From: Streptomyces sp. MMG1121
Lineage (GTDB): Bacteria > Actinomycetota > Actinomycetes > Streptomycetales > Streptomycetaceae
DNA: 64,000 nucleotides
Assembly (NCBI RefSeq): GCF_001280015.1
Contig: NZ_LGDV01000251.1
Span: 124,001-188,000, forward strand
Direction of reading: 5' to 3'
The notes below the pieces were generated by a model. It was not told the origin of the DNA and made no database searches. It worked only from the letters and a program-made list of their open reading frames with translations. Made by a program: the position numbers and the translations under genes. Positions 17,283 through 25,419 of this stretch are shown here, one piece after another (position 1 is the first letter of the stretch; each line of letters begins with the position of its first letter).

Positions 17283-17522
17283 ATGGCGAAGACCCAGCTG
17301 AACGTGCGCGTGGACGAGGGCACCGCCCGCGCGGCGCGCGAACGTGCCCTGGCCCGCGGTATCAGCGTCAACCGGTACATAGAAGAGCTGGTCAGACAGG
17401 ACACCGGGGAGGCCGGCCGTACGTTCGTGGAAGCCGCCGCCGACTTCATGAAGCAGTACGAGACCGTGTTCGCGGAGGAGTTCACCGAGACCCGCGGCAC
17501 CGGTACCGGGGACGGCCGCTGA
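17283..17522 (+). CDS. ribbon-helix-helix antitoxin-like protein
   Basis: A 79-residue protein. The N-terminal strand KTQLNVRVDE and helices TARAARERALARGISVNRYIEELV form a classic ribbon-helix-helix DNA-binding fold. The C-terminal part (TFVEAAADFMKQYETVFAEEF) is acidic and helical, as in antitoxins that wrap around their toxin. It is followed after 4 bp by a Doc-like gene. The pair is a probable type II toxin-antitoxin module with the antitoxin as autorepressor (inference from fold and context). Confidence 0.85.
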   Translation: MAKTQLNVRVDEGTARAARERALARGISVNRYIEELVRQDTGEAGRTFVEAAADFMKQYETVFAEEFTETRGTGTGDGR

Positions 17523-17526
17523 TCAC

Positions 17527-17901
17527 TTGAACGAGCTCAGCATCGACCTCGCCTGGCTGCTCATGCTCGCCGAACAGCGCACGCCCGGGGACCCGCAGGT
17601 CACCGACTGGGGCGCGCTGATCGCCGCCGTCGCCCGGCACCGGGCCGAGGTGTTCGGCGTGCCGGTCTACGACGACCCGCACGCCCGTGCCGCCTCGCTC
17701 CTCCAGCTCCTGATCCACGTACCGGCGCTGGAGCGCTCCAACGCGCTGTTCGCCTCGGCGGTCGCCTACGCCTACCTGGTCGCCAGCGGGGTGAAGGTCG
17801 TCACCACACCGGAACAGGTACGCGATCTCGCCCGGCTGGTGAAGGACGGCGCGACCGACGTGGACGACATCGCGCGGGAGCTGCGCCGCTGGGGCGTCTG
17901 A
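17527..17901 (+). CDS. Fic/Doc-like toxin-type protein with degenerate Fic motif
   Basis: A 124-residue helical protein from TTG 17527, four bases after the antitoxin stop. The arrangement of helices and the segment HVPALERSNALFASAVAYAYLVASG align with the Doc core, where H-x-F-x-(D/N)-x-N-K-R is followed by A-L-A-x-A-x-x-Y-L. Only the His and the downstream hydrophobic helix are kept; the Phe, acidic residue and Lys needed for AMP or phosphate transfer are replaced. It is therefore either catalytically inert or uses a different mechanism. Streptomyces genomes annotate such proteins as fic-family toxins. Confidence 0.75.
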   Translation: MNELSIDLAWLLMLAEQRTPGDPQVTDWGALIAAVARHRAEVFGVPVYDDPHARAASLLQLLIHVPALERSNALFASAVAYAYLVASGVKVVTTPEQVRDLARLVKDGATDVDDIARELRRWGV

Positions 17902-17917
17902 CGGGCGCGGCCGTCGG

Positions 17918-18078
17918 GTGCGTCTGACCGGAAGCCACCGGAGTGGCCGACTGGGACCCGGCGGAGTGACCGACCGGACCCCGGCGGAGTGGCCGACTGG
18001 GACCCGTCGGAGTGGCCGACCGGGACCCGTCGGAGTGACCGACCGGAAACCGTCGCAGTGACCGACGAGAGGCCGCCG
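17918..18078. repeat. 23-bp tandem repeat, about seven copies
   Basis: Six full 23-bp units start at 17941, 17964, 17987, 18010, 18033 and 18056, with a more diverged one from 17918. The consensus is GAGTGRCCGACYGGGACCCG plus KCG. Copies differ at a few positions, chiefly GTGGCC versus GTGACC. The period is not a multiple of three, so it is unlikely to encode protein repeats. It lies between the Doc-like gene and the convergent methyltransferase. Confidence 0.9.
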
Positions 18079-18119
18079 GAGCCCCGGCCGCCGACCCGCC
18101 CCGCCCCGTCCGCGTCCGG

Positions 18120-18812
18120 TCAGCGGGCCACCTCTTCCCCCGGCCGCCACGCGACGCCCAGCGTGCCGTACGAGGTCGGCAGCCTGGGCCCCTTCTCGGG
18201 CAGCAACACCAGCCGGTGCGGGCCGAGTTCGAACCCGGCCGCGCGCAGCTCCGCGACCGGCTCCCGCGCCACGTGACAGCCGCCGAACAGCACCGGCCAC
18301 ACCGTGCGGTCCAGGGTCCGCTGGGTCAGCTTCATCACCCGGCCGCCGCCCCGCCCGTGCTCCAGGAAGCGCACCTCGCCACCGGGCCGGAGCACCCGCC
18401 GTACCTCGGCCAGGGCCCGCGCCACGTCCCGTACGCTGCACAGCACCAGTGACAGCACCGCCGCGTCGAAGGCCTCGCTCTTGACGGGCAGTGCCTCCGC
18501 CGCGCCCGGCACCACGTCGACCGGCACCTGGGCGCGCAGCGCGGCATCCTGCGCCAACTTCCTGAGCAGCGGCTCCGGTTCGATCGCGACGACCTCGGCG
18601 ACGGCCGTGGGATAGTGCGCGAAGTTCAGCCCGTTCCCCGCGCCGATCTCGATCACCCGCCCGGACAGTCCGGCGAGCAGCCGGTCGCGCACCTCGGCCA
18701 TGCCGAGCCGGGTCTCGGCATTCACGCTGAGCCGGGTGTAGAAGCGCGCGAACACCGGATGGTGGACGGGACTCCGCGCCACCTTGCCGGAGGCGGAGGA
18801 CAGCAACCGCAT
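18120..18812 (-). CDS. class I SAM-dependent methyltransferase
   Basis: A 230-residue protein with motif I VIEIGAGNGLNFAHYP (about 53-68), the acidic residue binding the SAM ribose (VVAIEPEP), motif post-I (FDAAVLSLVLCSVRD) and RVLRPGGEVRFLEHGR. The closest recognisable relatives are METTL7/UbiE-type methyltransferases acting on small molecules or quinone-like substrates. The N-terminal MRLLSSASGKVARSP is basic and could contact membrane. It is cytosolic and the substrate is unknown. Confidence 0.9.
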   Translation of the reverse strand: MRLLSSASGKVARSPVHHPVFARFYTRLSVNAETRLGMAEVRDRLLAGLSGRVIEIGAGNGLNFAHYPTAVAEVVAIEPEPLLRKLAQDAALRAQVPVDVVPGAAEALPVKSEAFDAAVLSLVLCSVRDVARALAEVRRVLRPGGEVRFLEHGRGGGRVMKLTQRTLDRTVWPVLFGGCHVAREPVAELRAAGFELGPHRLVLLPEKGPRLPTSYGTLGVAWRPGEEVAR

Positions 18813-19018
18813 GACAACCTCCCGGAGCAGAACGGGCCTGAGACCTGAGAAGAGTGTCCCCCGTACACCCCGGTCACACCCCCGGTCGGCAGGCCCCGGG
18901 CGCGCCGCGGCCGAACGCCGGTCCTGGCCGGGGCCGAGTCACCCAGGTGCCCAGGACCGGCTGCCGGCGCGGCCCACGAGCGCCGGTCGCCGTCACCCCG
19001 GACTGCCTGCGCGCCCGC

Positions 19019-19735
19019 CTACGGCGCCGTCCGCACCCGGAACGCCTCCGCGTCCCAGGTGCCGTCCAGGCGGGGGGCCAGCCAGGCCGGGGCCGTCGTG
19101 CGGAAGGCGGCCGGTGCCAAGGCGCCCGCCCCGGACGGGATCGCGCCGAGCAGGGGAGCATCGGCGACCTCCGGGAGGTCGGCCACGTTGCAGCGCGAGG
19201 CGAGGTCGGGGGAGTCGGGCCAGCTGCCGATCACCAGGCCGGCCAACTCCAGCTCCCGGCGCCGCAGTTCGCGGGCCGTCAGCTCCGTGGTGTTCAGCGT
19301 GCCGAGCCCCGCCGTGGCCACGACCAGCACCGGTGCGTTCAGCAGCCGGGCCGCGTCCGCCAGGGTGCCGCCGGCCGCGTCGAACCGGACCAGCAGCCCG
19401 CCCGCCCCCTCGACCAGCACCAGATCGTGCTCGGTGGCCAGCTTGGCCGCGCGGTCGGCCACCTCGTGCGGGTGCACCGGCGCCATCCCGGCCCGCCGGG
19501 CCGCCGTACCCGGAGCCAACGGCTCGGGGTAGCGGGCCAGTTCGGTGGCCGTGACCGCACCCGCGAGCCGCGCGACCTCGTCGGCGTCCCCGCGCTCGTC
19601 CGGCCGTACCCCGGTCTGGGCGGCCTTCAGCACCGCGACCGAGCGTCCGGCCGCGAGGGCCGCCGCGGCGACGGCGGCCGTGGTGACGGTCTTGCCGACC
19701 TCCGTGCCCGTCCCCGTGATCACCAGTACCGGCAT
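19019..19735 (-). CDS. bioD: dethiobiotin synthetase
   Basis: A 238-residue ATP-dependent enzyme that closes the ureido ring of 7,8-diaminopelargonate with CO2 to give dethiobiotin. The P-loop GTGTEVGKT at residues 8-16, KAAQTGV with the substrate-binding Lys, VEGAGGLLV and the C-terminal adenine site are present. It is the last gene of the bioB-bioA-bioD operon; its ATG lies one base downstream of the bioA stop codon. Confidence 0.97.
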   Translation of the reverse strand: MPVLVITGTGTEVGKTVTTAAVAAAALAAGRSVAVLKAAQTGVRPDERGDADEVARLAGAVTATELARYPEPLAPGTAARRAGMAPVHPHEVADRAAKLATEHDLVLVEGAGGLLVRFDAAGGTLADAARLLNAPVLVVATAGLGTLNTTELTARELRRRELELAGLVIGSWPDSPDLASRCNVADLPEVADAPLLGAIPSGAGALAPAAFRTTAPAWLAPRLDGTWDAEAFRVRTAP

Positions 19736-19736
19736 C

Positions 19737-21035
19737 TCATCCCTCCCGCGCCGCGGCGCACACCGCGCGCGCGATCCGTGCCACGTCCTCGTCCGAGGTG
19801 ACGTACGGCGGCATCGTGTAGACCAGATCGCGGAACGGGCGCAGCCACACGCCCTCCCGCACGGCGGCCCGGGTGGCCGCCGTCATGTCCACCTCGTGGT
19901 CGAGCTGGACCACTCCGATGGCGCCGAGGACCCGGACGTCCCGTACGCCCGGGAGTTCCGCGGCCTGGGCCAGTCCCTCGCGCAGGCCCGCCTCGATCCG
20001 CTTGACCTCCGACAGCCAGTCCTGCCCCAGCAGCAGTTCGACGGAGGCGCAGGCCACGGCCGCGGCGAGCGGGTTGCCCATGAACGTCGGCCCGTGCGCG
20101 AGCACCGGTACCTCGCCCCGTGAGATGCCGTCGGCGATCCGCGCGGTGCACAGTGTCGCCGCCATGGTCAGATAGCCGCCGGTCAGCGCCTTGCCCACGC
20201 ACATCACATCCGGGGTGACGGCCGCGTGGTCAGCCGCGAACAGCGCGCCGGTACGGCCGAATCCGGTGGCGATCTCGTCGAACACCAGCAGCACGTCGTG
20301 CGCGTCGCACGCCTCGCGCAGCACCCGCAGGTAGTCGGGGGAGTGGAAGCGCATCCCGCCGGCGCCCTGCACGACCGGCTCCACGATCACCGCGGCCAGC
20401 TCGTCCGCGTGCCGGGCGATCAGCTCGCGCAGATGGCCGGCGTAGGACTCCTCGTACTGTGCGGGCGGCGCGTCGGCGAAGACCTGGCGGGGCAGGACGC
20501 CCGCCCACAGGTCGTGCATCCCGCCCTCGGGATCGCACACCGACATCGGCTGCCAGGTGTCGCCGTGGTAGCCGCCGCGCCAGGTCAGCAGCCGACGCTT
20601 GCCGGGTCGGCCGAGCGAACGCCAGTACTGCAGGCACATCTTCACGGCGACCTCGACCGACACCGAGCCGGAGTCGGCCAGGAAGACGTGCTCCAGACCC
20701 TCGGGTGACATGTCGACAAGGAGCTTCGCGAGTCGTACGGCGGGCTCGTGGGTGAGCCCGCCGAACATCACGTGGCTCATCCGGCCGAGCTGCCGCCGCG
20801 CCGCCTCGTCCAGGACCGGGTGCCGGTAGCCGTGGATCGCCGACCACCAGGACGACATGCCGTCGACCAGCTCGCCCGAGCCGTCCGCGAGCCGCAGCCG
20901 GACCCCGCTCGCCGACTCCACGACGAGCGGTTCGGCCCGTCCGGGCATCGGTCCGTACGGATGCCACACGTGCCGCCGGTCCAGCTCCAGCAGTTCGGAC
21001 ACGCTCGGGCCGGGCGGGCCGGACAGCTCAGGCAT
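19737..21035 (-). CDS. bioA: adenosylmethionine-8-amino-7-oxononanoate aminotransferase
   Basis: A 432-residue PLP enzyme using SAM as amino donor to make 7,8-diaminopelargonate. Diagnostic residues are WHPYGPM near the N-terminus, [41 protein letters not shown] and the Schiff-base Lys in [10 protein letters not shown], followed by [13 protein letters not shown]. The start ATG overlaps the 3' end of bioB by 8 bp, so translation is probably coupled. Confidence 0.97.
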   Translation of the reverse strand: MPELSGPPGPSVSELLELDRRHVWHPYGPMPGRAEPLVVESASGVRLRLADGSGELVDGMSSWWSAIHGYRHPVLDEAARRQLGRMSHVMFGGLTHEPAVRLAKLLVDMSPEGLEHVFLADSGSVSVEVAVKMCLQYWRSLGRPGKRRLLTWRGGYHGDTWQPMSVCDPEGGMHDLWAGVLPRQVFADAPPAQYEESYAGHLRELIARHADELAAVIVEPVVQGAGGMRFHSPDYLRVLREACDAHDVLLVFDEIATGFGRTGALFAADHAAVTPDVMCVGKALTGGYLTMAATLCTARIADGISRGEVPVLAHGPTFMGNPLAAAVACASVELLLGQDWLSEVKRIEAGLREGLAQAAELPGVRDVRVLGAIGVVQLDHEVDMTAATRAAVREGVWLRPFRDLVYTMPPYVTSDEDVARIARAVCAAAREG

Positions 21036-22236
21036 TGGGCGCGAGGTCCGTCCCGGCACCCCGGCGGCGGACGGCGACGAGGTCGGTGCGCGCCTCGGTG
21101 GCGACGTCCGCCGCGGCCGTACCGCACACGTCAGCACCTTCGTGACCGCATCCGTCCGCCCCCTCGTGCGAGCCGCAGACGGAGCCGCATCCGGCACTCT
21201 CGTGCGAGCCGCAGCCGCCCGCGCCCGCTGTCGCCCGGTGCTCCGGCAGCGTCACCTCGCCGGTGCCCTCCACCTCGAACCCGGCGTCCGCGATCATCTC
21301 CAGGTCCGCCTTGCCCGCCTGGCCCTCCGTGGTGAGGTAGTCGCCCAGGAAGATCGAGTTGGCCAGGTGCAGCGCGAGGGGCTGCATCGTGCGCAGGTGG
21401 ACCTCGCGGCCGCCCGCGATCCGTACCTCCACGTCCGGGCAGACGAACCGCACCATCGCCAGGATCCGCAGACAGCGCTGCGGGGTCAGGTTCCACTCCT
21501 TGGCCAGCGGCGTGCCCTCGACCGGGATCAGGAAGTTGACCGGCACCGAGTCCGGGTCCAGCCCGCGCAGCGAGAAGACGACGTCGACGAGGTCCTCGTC
21601 CGTCTCGCCCATGCCCGCGATGAGACCCGAGCACGCGGACAGACCGGCCGCGTGCGCCTTCTGCACCGTGTCCACCCGGTCGGCGTAGGTGTGGGTGGTG
21701 GTGATGTCCCCGTAGATGGACTCCGAGGTGTTCAGGTTGTGGTTGTAGGCGTCCGCGCCCGCCGCACGCAGCCGTTCCGCCTGGCCGTCGGAGAGCAGAC
21801 CGAGACAGGCGCACACCTCGACGCCCTCGTTCTGCTCCTTGATCGCCTGGATGGTGCCCGCCACCCGGTCCACGTCACGGTCGGTCGGCCCGCGTCCGGA
21901 CGCCACGAGGCAGACCCGCTTGGCGCCGCCGGCCAGACCCGCGGCCGCCGCCCGGGAGGCGTCCTCGGGCTTGAGCCAGGTGTACTTCAGGATGCCGGTG
22001 TCGGAGCCGAGCCGCTGGGAGCAGTAGGAGCAGTCCTCCGGGCACAGGCCCGACTTGAGGTTGACGAGATAGTTGAGTTTCACCCGCCGGCCGAACCAGT
22101 GCCGGCGCACCTTCCCGGCCGCGGTCACCACATCGAGCAGGTCGTCGTCGGAGGTGGCCAGTACGGCGAGCGCTTCCTCGCGGGTCGGCAGCTCGCGCCG
22201 AAGCCCCTTGTCCACCAGCGTGTTCAGCAGGTCCAT
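21028..22236 (-). CDS. bioB: biotin synthase with Cys/His-rich C-terminal extension
   Basis: A 402-residue radical-SAM enzyme inserting sulfur into dethiobiotin. The 4Fe-4S motif [12 protein letters not shown] lies at about residue 70, and the conserved YNHNLNTS and [10 protein letters not shown] segments follow, with the 2Fe-2S ligands in VCACLG and the downstream Arg (VRIAGGRE). After the barrel (about residue 335) comes a 60-residue tail containing [17 protein letters not shown] and [11 protein letters not shown], with six cysteines and three histidines, absent from E. coli BioB. It may bind a metal or help repair the cluster. ATG 22236 is chosen over upstream codons because [12 protein letters not shown] is the usual start. 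Confidence 0.96.
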   Translation of the reverse strand: MDLLNTLVDKGLRRELPTREEALAVLATSDDDLLDVVTAAGKVRRHWFGRRVKLNYLVNLKSGLCPEDCSYCSQRLGSDTGILKYTWLKPEDASRAAAAGLAGGAKRVCLVASGRGPTDRDVDRVAGTIQAIKEQNEGVEVCACLGLLSDGQAERLRAAGADAYNHNLNTSESIYGDITTTHTYADRVDTVQKAHAAGLSACSGLIAGMGETDEDLVDVVFSLRGLDPDSVPVNFLIPVEGTPLAKEWNLTPQRCLRILAMVRFVCPDVEVRIAGGREVHLRTMQPLALHLANSIFLGDYLTTEGQAGKADLEMIADAGFEVEGTGEVTLPEHRATAGAGGCGSHESAGCGSVCGSHEGADGCGHEGADVCGTAAADVATEARTDLVAVRRRGAGTDLAPNA

Positions 22237-22383
22237 GAGGTCCGATCCTGTCCTACGGGACCGCCCCGGGCCAAGGAGAGATTGCACAACAGAGACCGTT
22301 CACCGTGTGGGTATTGCCACACCCTGGGCGGCCGGGCGTGCCGCTAGTGTCTGTGCGCTACCTACAAAAGCCCCGGAGGACCC

Positions 22384-23511
22384 ATGGCGTTCGGCTGGAT
22401 CGACGACCAGGCCGCGGCGCGCCGCCGCGCCGGACTCGTACGGACCCTGCGCCCGCGCCCCGCCGACTCGCCCCTGCTGGACCTGGCGAGCAACGACTAC
22501 CTGGGGCTGGCCCACCACCCCGAGGTCACCGAGGGCGCGGCCCGGGCGGCCCGTACCTGGGGCGGCGGCTCCACCGGGTCCCGGCTGGTCACCGGCACCA
22601 CGGAACTGCACACCGAGCTGGAGCGCGAGCTGGCCGCCTTCTGCGGCTTCGAGGCCGCCCTGGTCTTCTCCTCCGGCTACGCCGCGAACCTGGCCGCGGT
22701 CACGACGCTCGGCCCGCACGGCTCGCTGATCGTCTCCGACGCGGGCAACCACGCCTCGCTCATCGACGGCTGCCGGCTCGCCCGGGGTGAGCGGCAGGTC
22801 GTCGGGCACGCGGACCCGGAGGCGGTGCGCAAGGCGCTGGCCACCCGCCAGGGGCCGGCGGTCGTCGTCTCCGACACGGTGTTCTCCGTGGACGGTGACG
22901 CGGCACCGCTGGCCGAGCTGGCCAAGGCGTGCCGGGAGTACGGCGCCGGGCTGGTCGTGGACGACGCCCACGGGCTCGGGGTACTGGGCGACGGCGGCCG
23001 GGGTGCGCCGTACGCGGCCGGGCTCGCGGGCGCCGCGGACATGGTGGCCACGGCCACCCTGTCCAAGTCGCTGGGCAGTCAGGGCGGGGTGGTGCTGGGC
23101 CCCGCGCGGGTGATCGACCATCTGGTCAACGCGGCCCGGACCTTCATCTTCGACACGGGCCTCGCTCCGGCGGCGGCCGGCGCGGCCCTGGCGGCGCTGC
23201 GCCTGCTCGCGCGGGAACCCCGGCGCGCGGCACGGGCCCGCGAGGTGGCCGCGGACCTGCACGCACGGCTGACCGCCGCGGGCCTGGAGGCGGTGCATCC
23301 GGACGCCGCGGTGGTCTCCGTGCGGGCTCCGTCCCCGGAGCAGGCGGTGCGCTGGGCGGCCGACTGCCGTACGGCAGGGCTGGCCGTGGGATGCTTCCGT
23401 CCTCCTTCCGTGCCCGACGGCATCTCGAGACTGAGGCTGACCGCCCGCGCGGATCTGTCCGGGGCCGAGATCGAACGCGCTGTACGGGTGATCGACGAAA
23501 CGCGACCATGA
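22384..23511 (+). CDS. bioF: 8-amino-7-oxononanoate synthase
   Basis: A 375-residue PLP enzyme condensing pimeloyl thioester with L-alanine, the first committed step toward the biotin rings. LDLASNDYLGLA, GGGSTGSRLVTGT, VDDAHGLGVLG and the Schiff-base Lys in TLSKSLGSQGG are all present. A GGAGG ribosome-binding site precedes ATG 22384. It is transcribed divergently from bioBAD across a 147-bp gap that should hold both promoters. I could not identify a convincing biotin-repressor operator there. Confidence 0.97.
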   Translation: MAFGWIDDQAAARRRAGLVRTLRPRPADSPLLDLASNDYLGLAHHPEVTEGAARAARTWGGGSTGSRLVTGTTELHTELERELAAFCGFEAALVFSSGYAANLAAVTTLGPHGSLIVSDAGNHASLIDGCRLARGERQVVGHADPEAVRKALATRQGPAVVVSDTVFSVDGDAAPLAELAKACREYGAGLVVDDAHGLGVLGDGGRGAPYAAGLAGAADMVATATLSKSLGSQGGVVLGPARVIDHLVNAARTFIFDTGLAPAAAGAALAALRLLAREPRRAARAREVAADLHARLTAAGLEAVHPDAAVVSVRAPSPEQAVRWAADCRTAGLAVGCFRPPSVPDGISRLRLTARADLSGAEIERAVRVIDETRP

Positions 23512-23567
23512 GTCGGCGTGACACGGCCGTGCTCCGCATGAGAAGGATCAGTAGTGATCGATTCTGA

Positions 23568-23789
23568 TCAGATGGTGGACGCGAACTCCGCCCAGCTCGC
23601 GGCAGAGAAGAGCAGCGCGGGTCCGGCGGGGTTCTTCGAGTCGCGTACGGCGAGCAGCCCGGCCCGGGGGCCGGAGCACGGCCGCGCCGTCTCCACACAG
23701 TTGTTGGCTCCCGTGCTGTAGCTGCTGCGCAGCCAGCGCACGTCGTGCAGGTCGGTACTGGCAGGGACGTTCCGAGGCAGTGCTGACAT
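23568..23789 (-). CDS. DUF397 protein
   Basis: A 73-residue protein with the DUF397 signature: WLRSSYSTGANNCVETA near the start, VAVRDSKNP-like AVRDSKNPAGPALLF in the middle and a terminal WAEFAS. These small proteins occur almost only in actinomycetes, next to WhiJ-like XRE regulators and ATPase-domain proteins, and are thought to act as partners of the regulator. The gene starts 9 bp after the XRE gene ends, so the two are co-transcribed. Confidence 0.92.
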   Translation of the reverse strand: MSALPRNVPASTDLHDVRWLRSSYSTGANNCVETARPCSGPRAGLLAVRDSKNPAGPALLFSAASWAEFASTI

Positions 23790-23798
23790 GGTGCCTCC

Positions 23799-24659
23799 TT
23801 ACGCGCCGTCACCTATTCCGGCGATGTAATCCAACGTGTCCTCGGGGGAAAGGGCGTGGAACCGAAGGGTGTCGAAGGCCTCCGAGTAAGCCTGGAGGTC
23901 TTCTTTCCGTTCGAGGTAGAGGCTACTCGTCAATTGGTCGAGAACAACCACGTCCAGATCGGAAGTGCTCGGAAATGAGAAGATAACGAAAGGTCCGGTG
24001 AGTCCCACATGGGCTCCGGCCCCGAACGGCAGTACCTGGAGCCGGACTTGGGGCAGTCGGGCGGCCTCCGTCAGCCGCTCCAGCTGCCGGGCCATCACCT
24101 CGGGACCGCCGACCTCGCGCCGCAGCACCGCCTCGTCCAGCACCGCGCACAGCTTCAGCGGCCGGCTCGAGCGCAGCACGTCCTGCCTGGCCAGCCGCAC
24201 TTCCACCAGCGTGTCCAGGCGCTCCTCGTCCAGGCCGTGCACGGCCGCCCGGGTCACCGCGCGGGCGTACTCGGGCGTCTGGAGCAGGCCCGGCACCACC
24301 GTGGTCTCCAGGGTGCGCATCGCGCTCGCCTGCGACTCCAGACTGATGAAATCCCGGTACGTGGGCGGCAGCACTCCGCGGTAGGCGTGCCACCAGCGAT
24401 GCCGGTCACCCGCGTCCTCGGAGCCCGCCAGCATCAGCAGTAACTCGCGCAGATGCCTGTCCTGCACCCCGTAGGCGTCCAGCAGCGACCGCACATCGGC
24501 TGGTTTCACCCCGCTGGCCCCGGTCTCGATACGGCTCACCTTCGACTGGTGCCAGCCGACCAGCCCGGCCGCCTCACCGCTCGTGAGCCCAGCGCCGGTC
24601 CGCAGCATGCGCAGTTCGGCACCCAGTTTGCGGCGCCGCACTGCCGGCCCGTTCTGCAT
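23799..24659 (-). CDS. WhiJ-like XRE-family regulator with DUF5753 domain
   Basis: A 286-residue protein. The helix-turn-helix (about 12-70) contains LRMLRTGAGLTSGEAAGLVGWHQSKVSRIETG. A large DUF5753 effector domain follows (about 90-275) with the hallmark WWHAYRGVLPPTYRDFISLE, VPGLLQTPEYARAV, LDEAVLRREVGG and LTSSLYLE stretches. Paralogues in Streptomyces influence morphological development and antibiotic production. The neighbouring DUF397 and ATP-binding genes complete the known three-gene set. Confidence 0.93.
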   Translation of the reverse strand: MQNGPAVRRRKLGAELRMLRTGAGLTSGEAAGLVGWHQSKVSRIETGASGVKPADVRSLLDAYGVQDRHLRELLLMLAGSEDAGDRHRWWHAYRGVLPPTYRDFISLESQASAMRTLETTVVPGLLQTPEYARAVTRAAVHGLDEERLDTLVEVRLARQDVLRSSRPLKLCAVLDEAVLRREVGGPEVMARQLERLTEAARLPQVRLQVLPFGAGAHVGLTGPFVIFSFPSTSDLDVVVLDQLTSSLYLERKEDLQAYSEAFDTLRFHALSPEDTLDYIAGIGDGA

Positions 24660-24730
24660 GGGCTCCTCCTTACTCCTTCCGGGCCGCCCAAATACGGTCT
24701 CGCGTCGTAGAGTTCACCGCTTCGGGCGAC

Positions 24731-24746
24731 AGATATATGCATATCT
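24731..24746. promoter_or_regulatory. AT-rich dyad upstream of the WhiJ-like gene
   Basis: AGATAT-ATGC-ATATCT is a near-perfect inverted repeat in an island of A/T in otherwise GC-rich DNA. It lies 72 bp upstream of the XRE start and 124 bp upstream of the divergent ATPase gene. The symmetry and location suit a binding site for the XRE regulator, which is an inference. Confidence 0.5.
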
Positions 24747-24869
24747 TGGTGGATGCCCCCCGTGACCAGCCCGGTGATGGCAGTCTGACGAGGAAGCACC
24801 AGTCCGGGACCGTACTCGAACCAACCGCTCCTTGTCGGTGCGATCCCGTGGGAAAGGGACGACGTCGCC

Positions 24870-25307
24870 ATGGCAGACCATTTGGAAGCATCCGTCACTC
24901 TGCCGAGCGATCCCGCCTCGGTCTCCGCAGCCCGTTCCTACGTCGTCGGCACCCTCGCGGAGTGGGGCCTGCCGTCGGACACCGAAGCGGCGGACACCGT
25001 GCGCCTCATCGTCTCCGAACTCGCCACCAACGCCGTGCAGCACACCTTCGGCCAGTCGCCCACCTTCACGGTCGACATCGCGCTGGACCGTGACGAACAC
25101 CTGCGCATCGGCGTCACGGACAGTCATCCGCGCTTCCCGAAGAGACTGCCCGCCGCCGTCCAGCAGGACAACGGCCGCGGCATGGTCATCATCCGCTGGC
25201 TCACCGCGGAATGCGGCGGCAAACTCCGCATCCGCCCCACCCGGGAGGGCGGCAAGACGGTGTCGATCGAACTGCCGTGGACGGCCCCGGTGGAGCCGGT
25301 GCTGTAG
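24870..25307 (+). CDS. histidine-kinase-like ATP-binding protein (anti-sigma type)
   Basis: A 145-residue GHKL-fold ATPase of the RsbW/SpoIIAB class. The N-box VRLIVSELATNAVQHTFG, the G1 box GVTDSHPRFP (in place of the usual DxGxG) and the G2-like NGRGMVIIRWL are visible. Such proteins bind or phosphorylate anti-anti-sigma factors or other partners. It is divergent from the WhiJ-like/DUF397 pair and forms the third member of that actinomycete-specific cluster. Confidence 0.92.
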   Translation: MADHLEASVTLPSDPASVSAARSYVVGTLAEWGLPSDTEAADTVRLIVSELATNAVQHTFGQSPTFTVDIALDRDEHLRIGVTDSHPRFPKRLPAAVQQDNGRGMVIIRWLTAECGGKLRIRPTREGGKTVSIELPWTAPVEPVL

Positions 25308-25308
25308 A

Positions 25309-25325
25309 GCGCCCCGAAGGGGCGC
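25309..25325 (+). terminator. terminator hairpin GCGCCCC-GAA-GGGGCGC
   Basis: Seven-base perfect arms with a GAA loop lie 1 bp after the ATPase-gene stop. The following bases (GGGGCTGTGTGTGACCAGCG) match a dispersed Streptomyces intergenic motif that usually runs GGGGCGCGGGGAACTGCGCGACCAGCC, so this is probably one copy of that widespread element serving as terminator. Confidence 0.7.
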
Positions 25326-25419
25326 GGGGCTGTGTGTGACCAGCGGCTCCGCCGCGGGGCGCGGGCAGCCACGACGGCGCCGCGGGCGCCCAACGACATT
25401 TCGTGGCACTCCCGGAGCG

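Noticed and set aside
17941..18078. CRISPR-like array
   Set aside because: Units follow each other directly without unique spacers, and no cas genes occur in the window.
17482..18441. Minus-strand open frame through the 23-bp repeats
   Set aside because: The 23-bp period is not a multiple of three so no stable protein repeat results, and it lies partly opposite the methyltransferase and Doc-like genes.
22237..22383. Possible biotin-repressor (BirA or BioQ-type) operator between bioB and bioF
   Set aside because: Only a lone GTTCA half-site and a weak TAGTGT box were found, with no convincing dyad.
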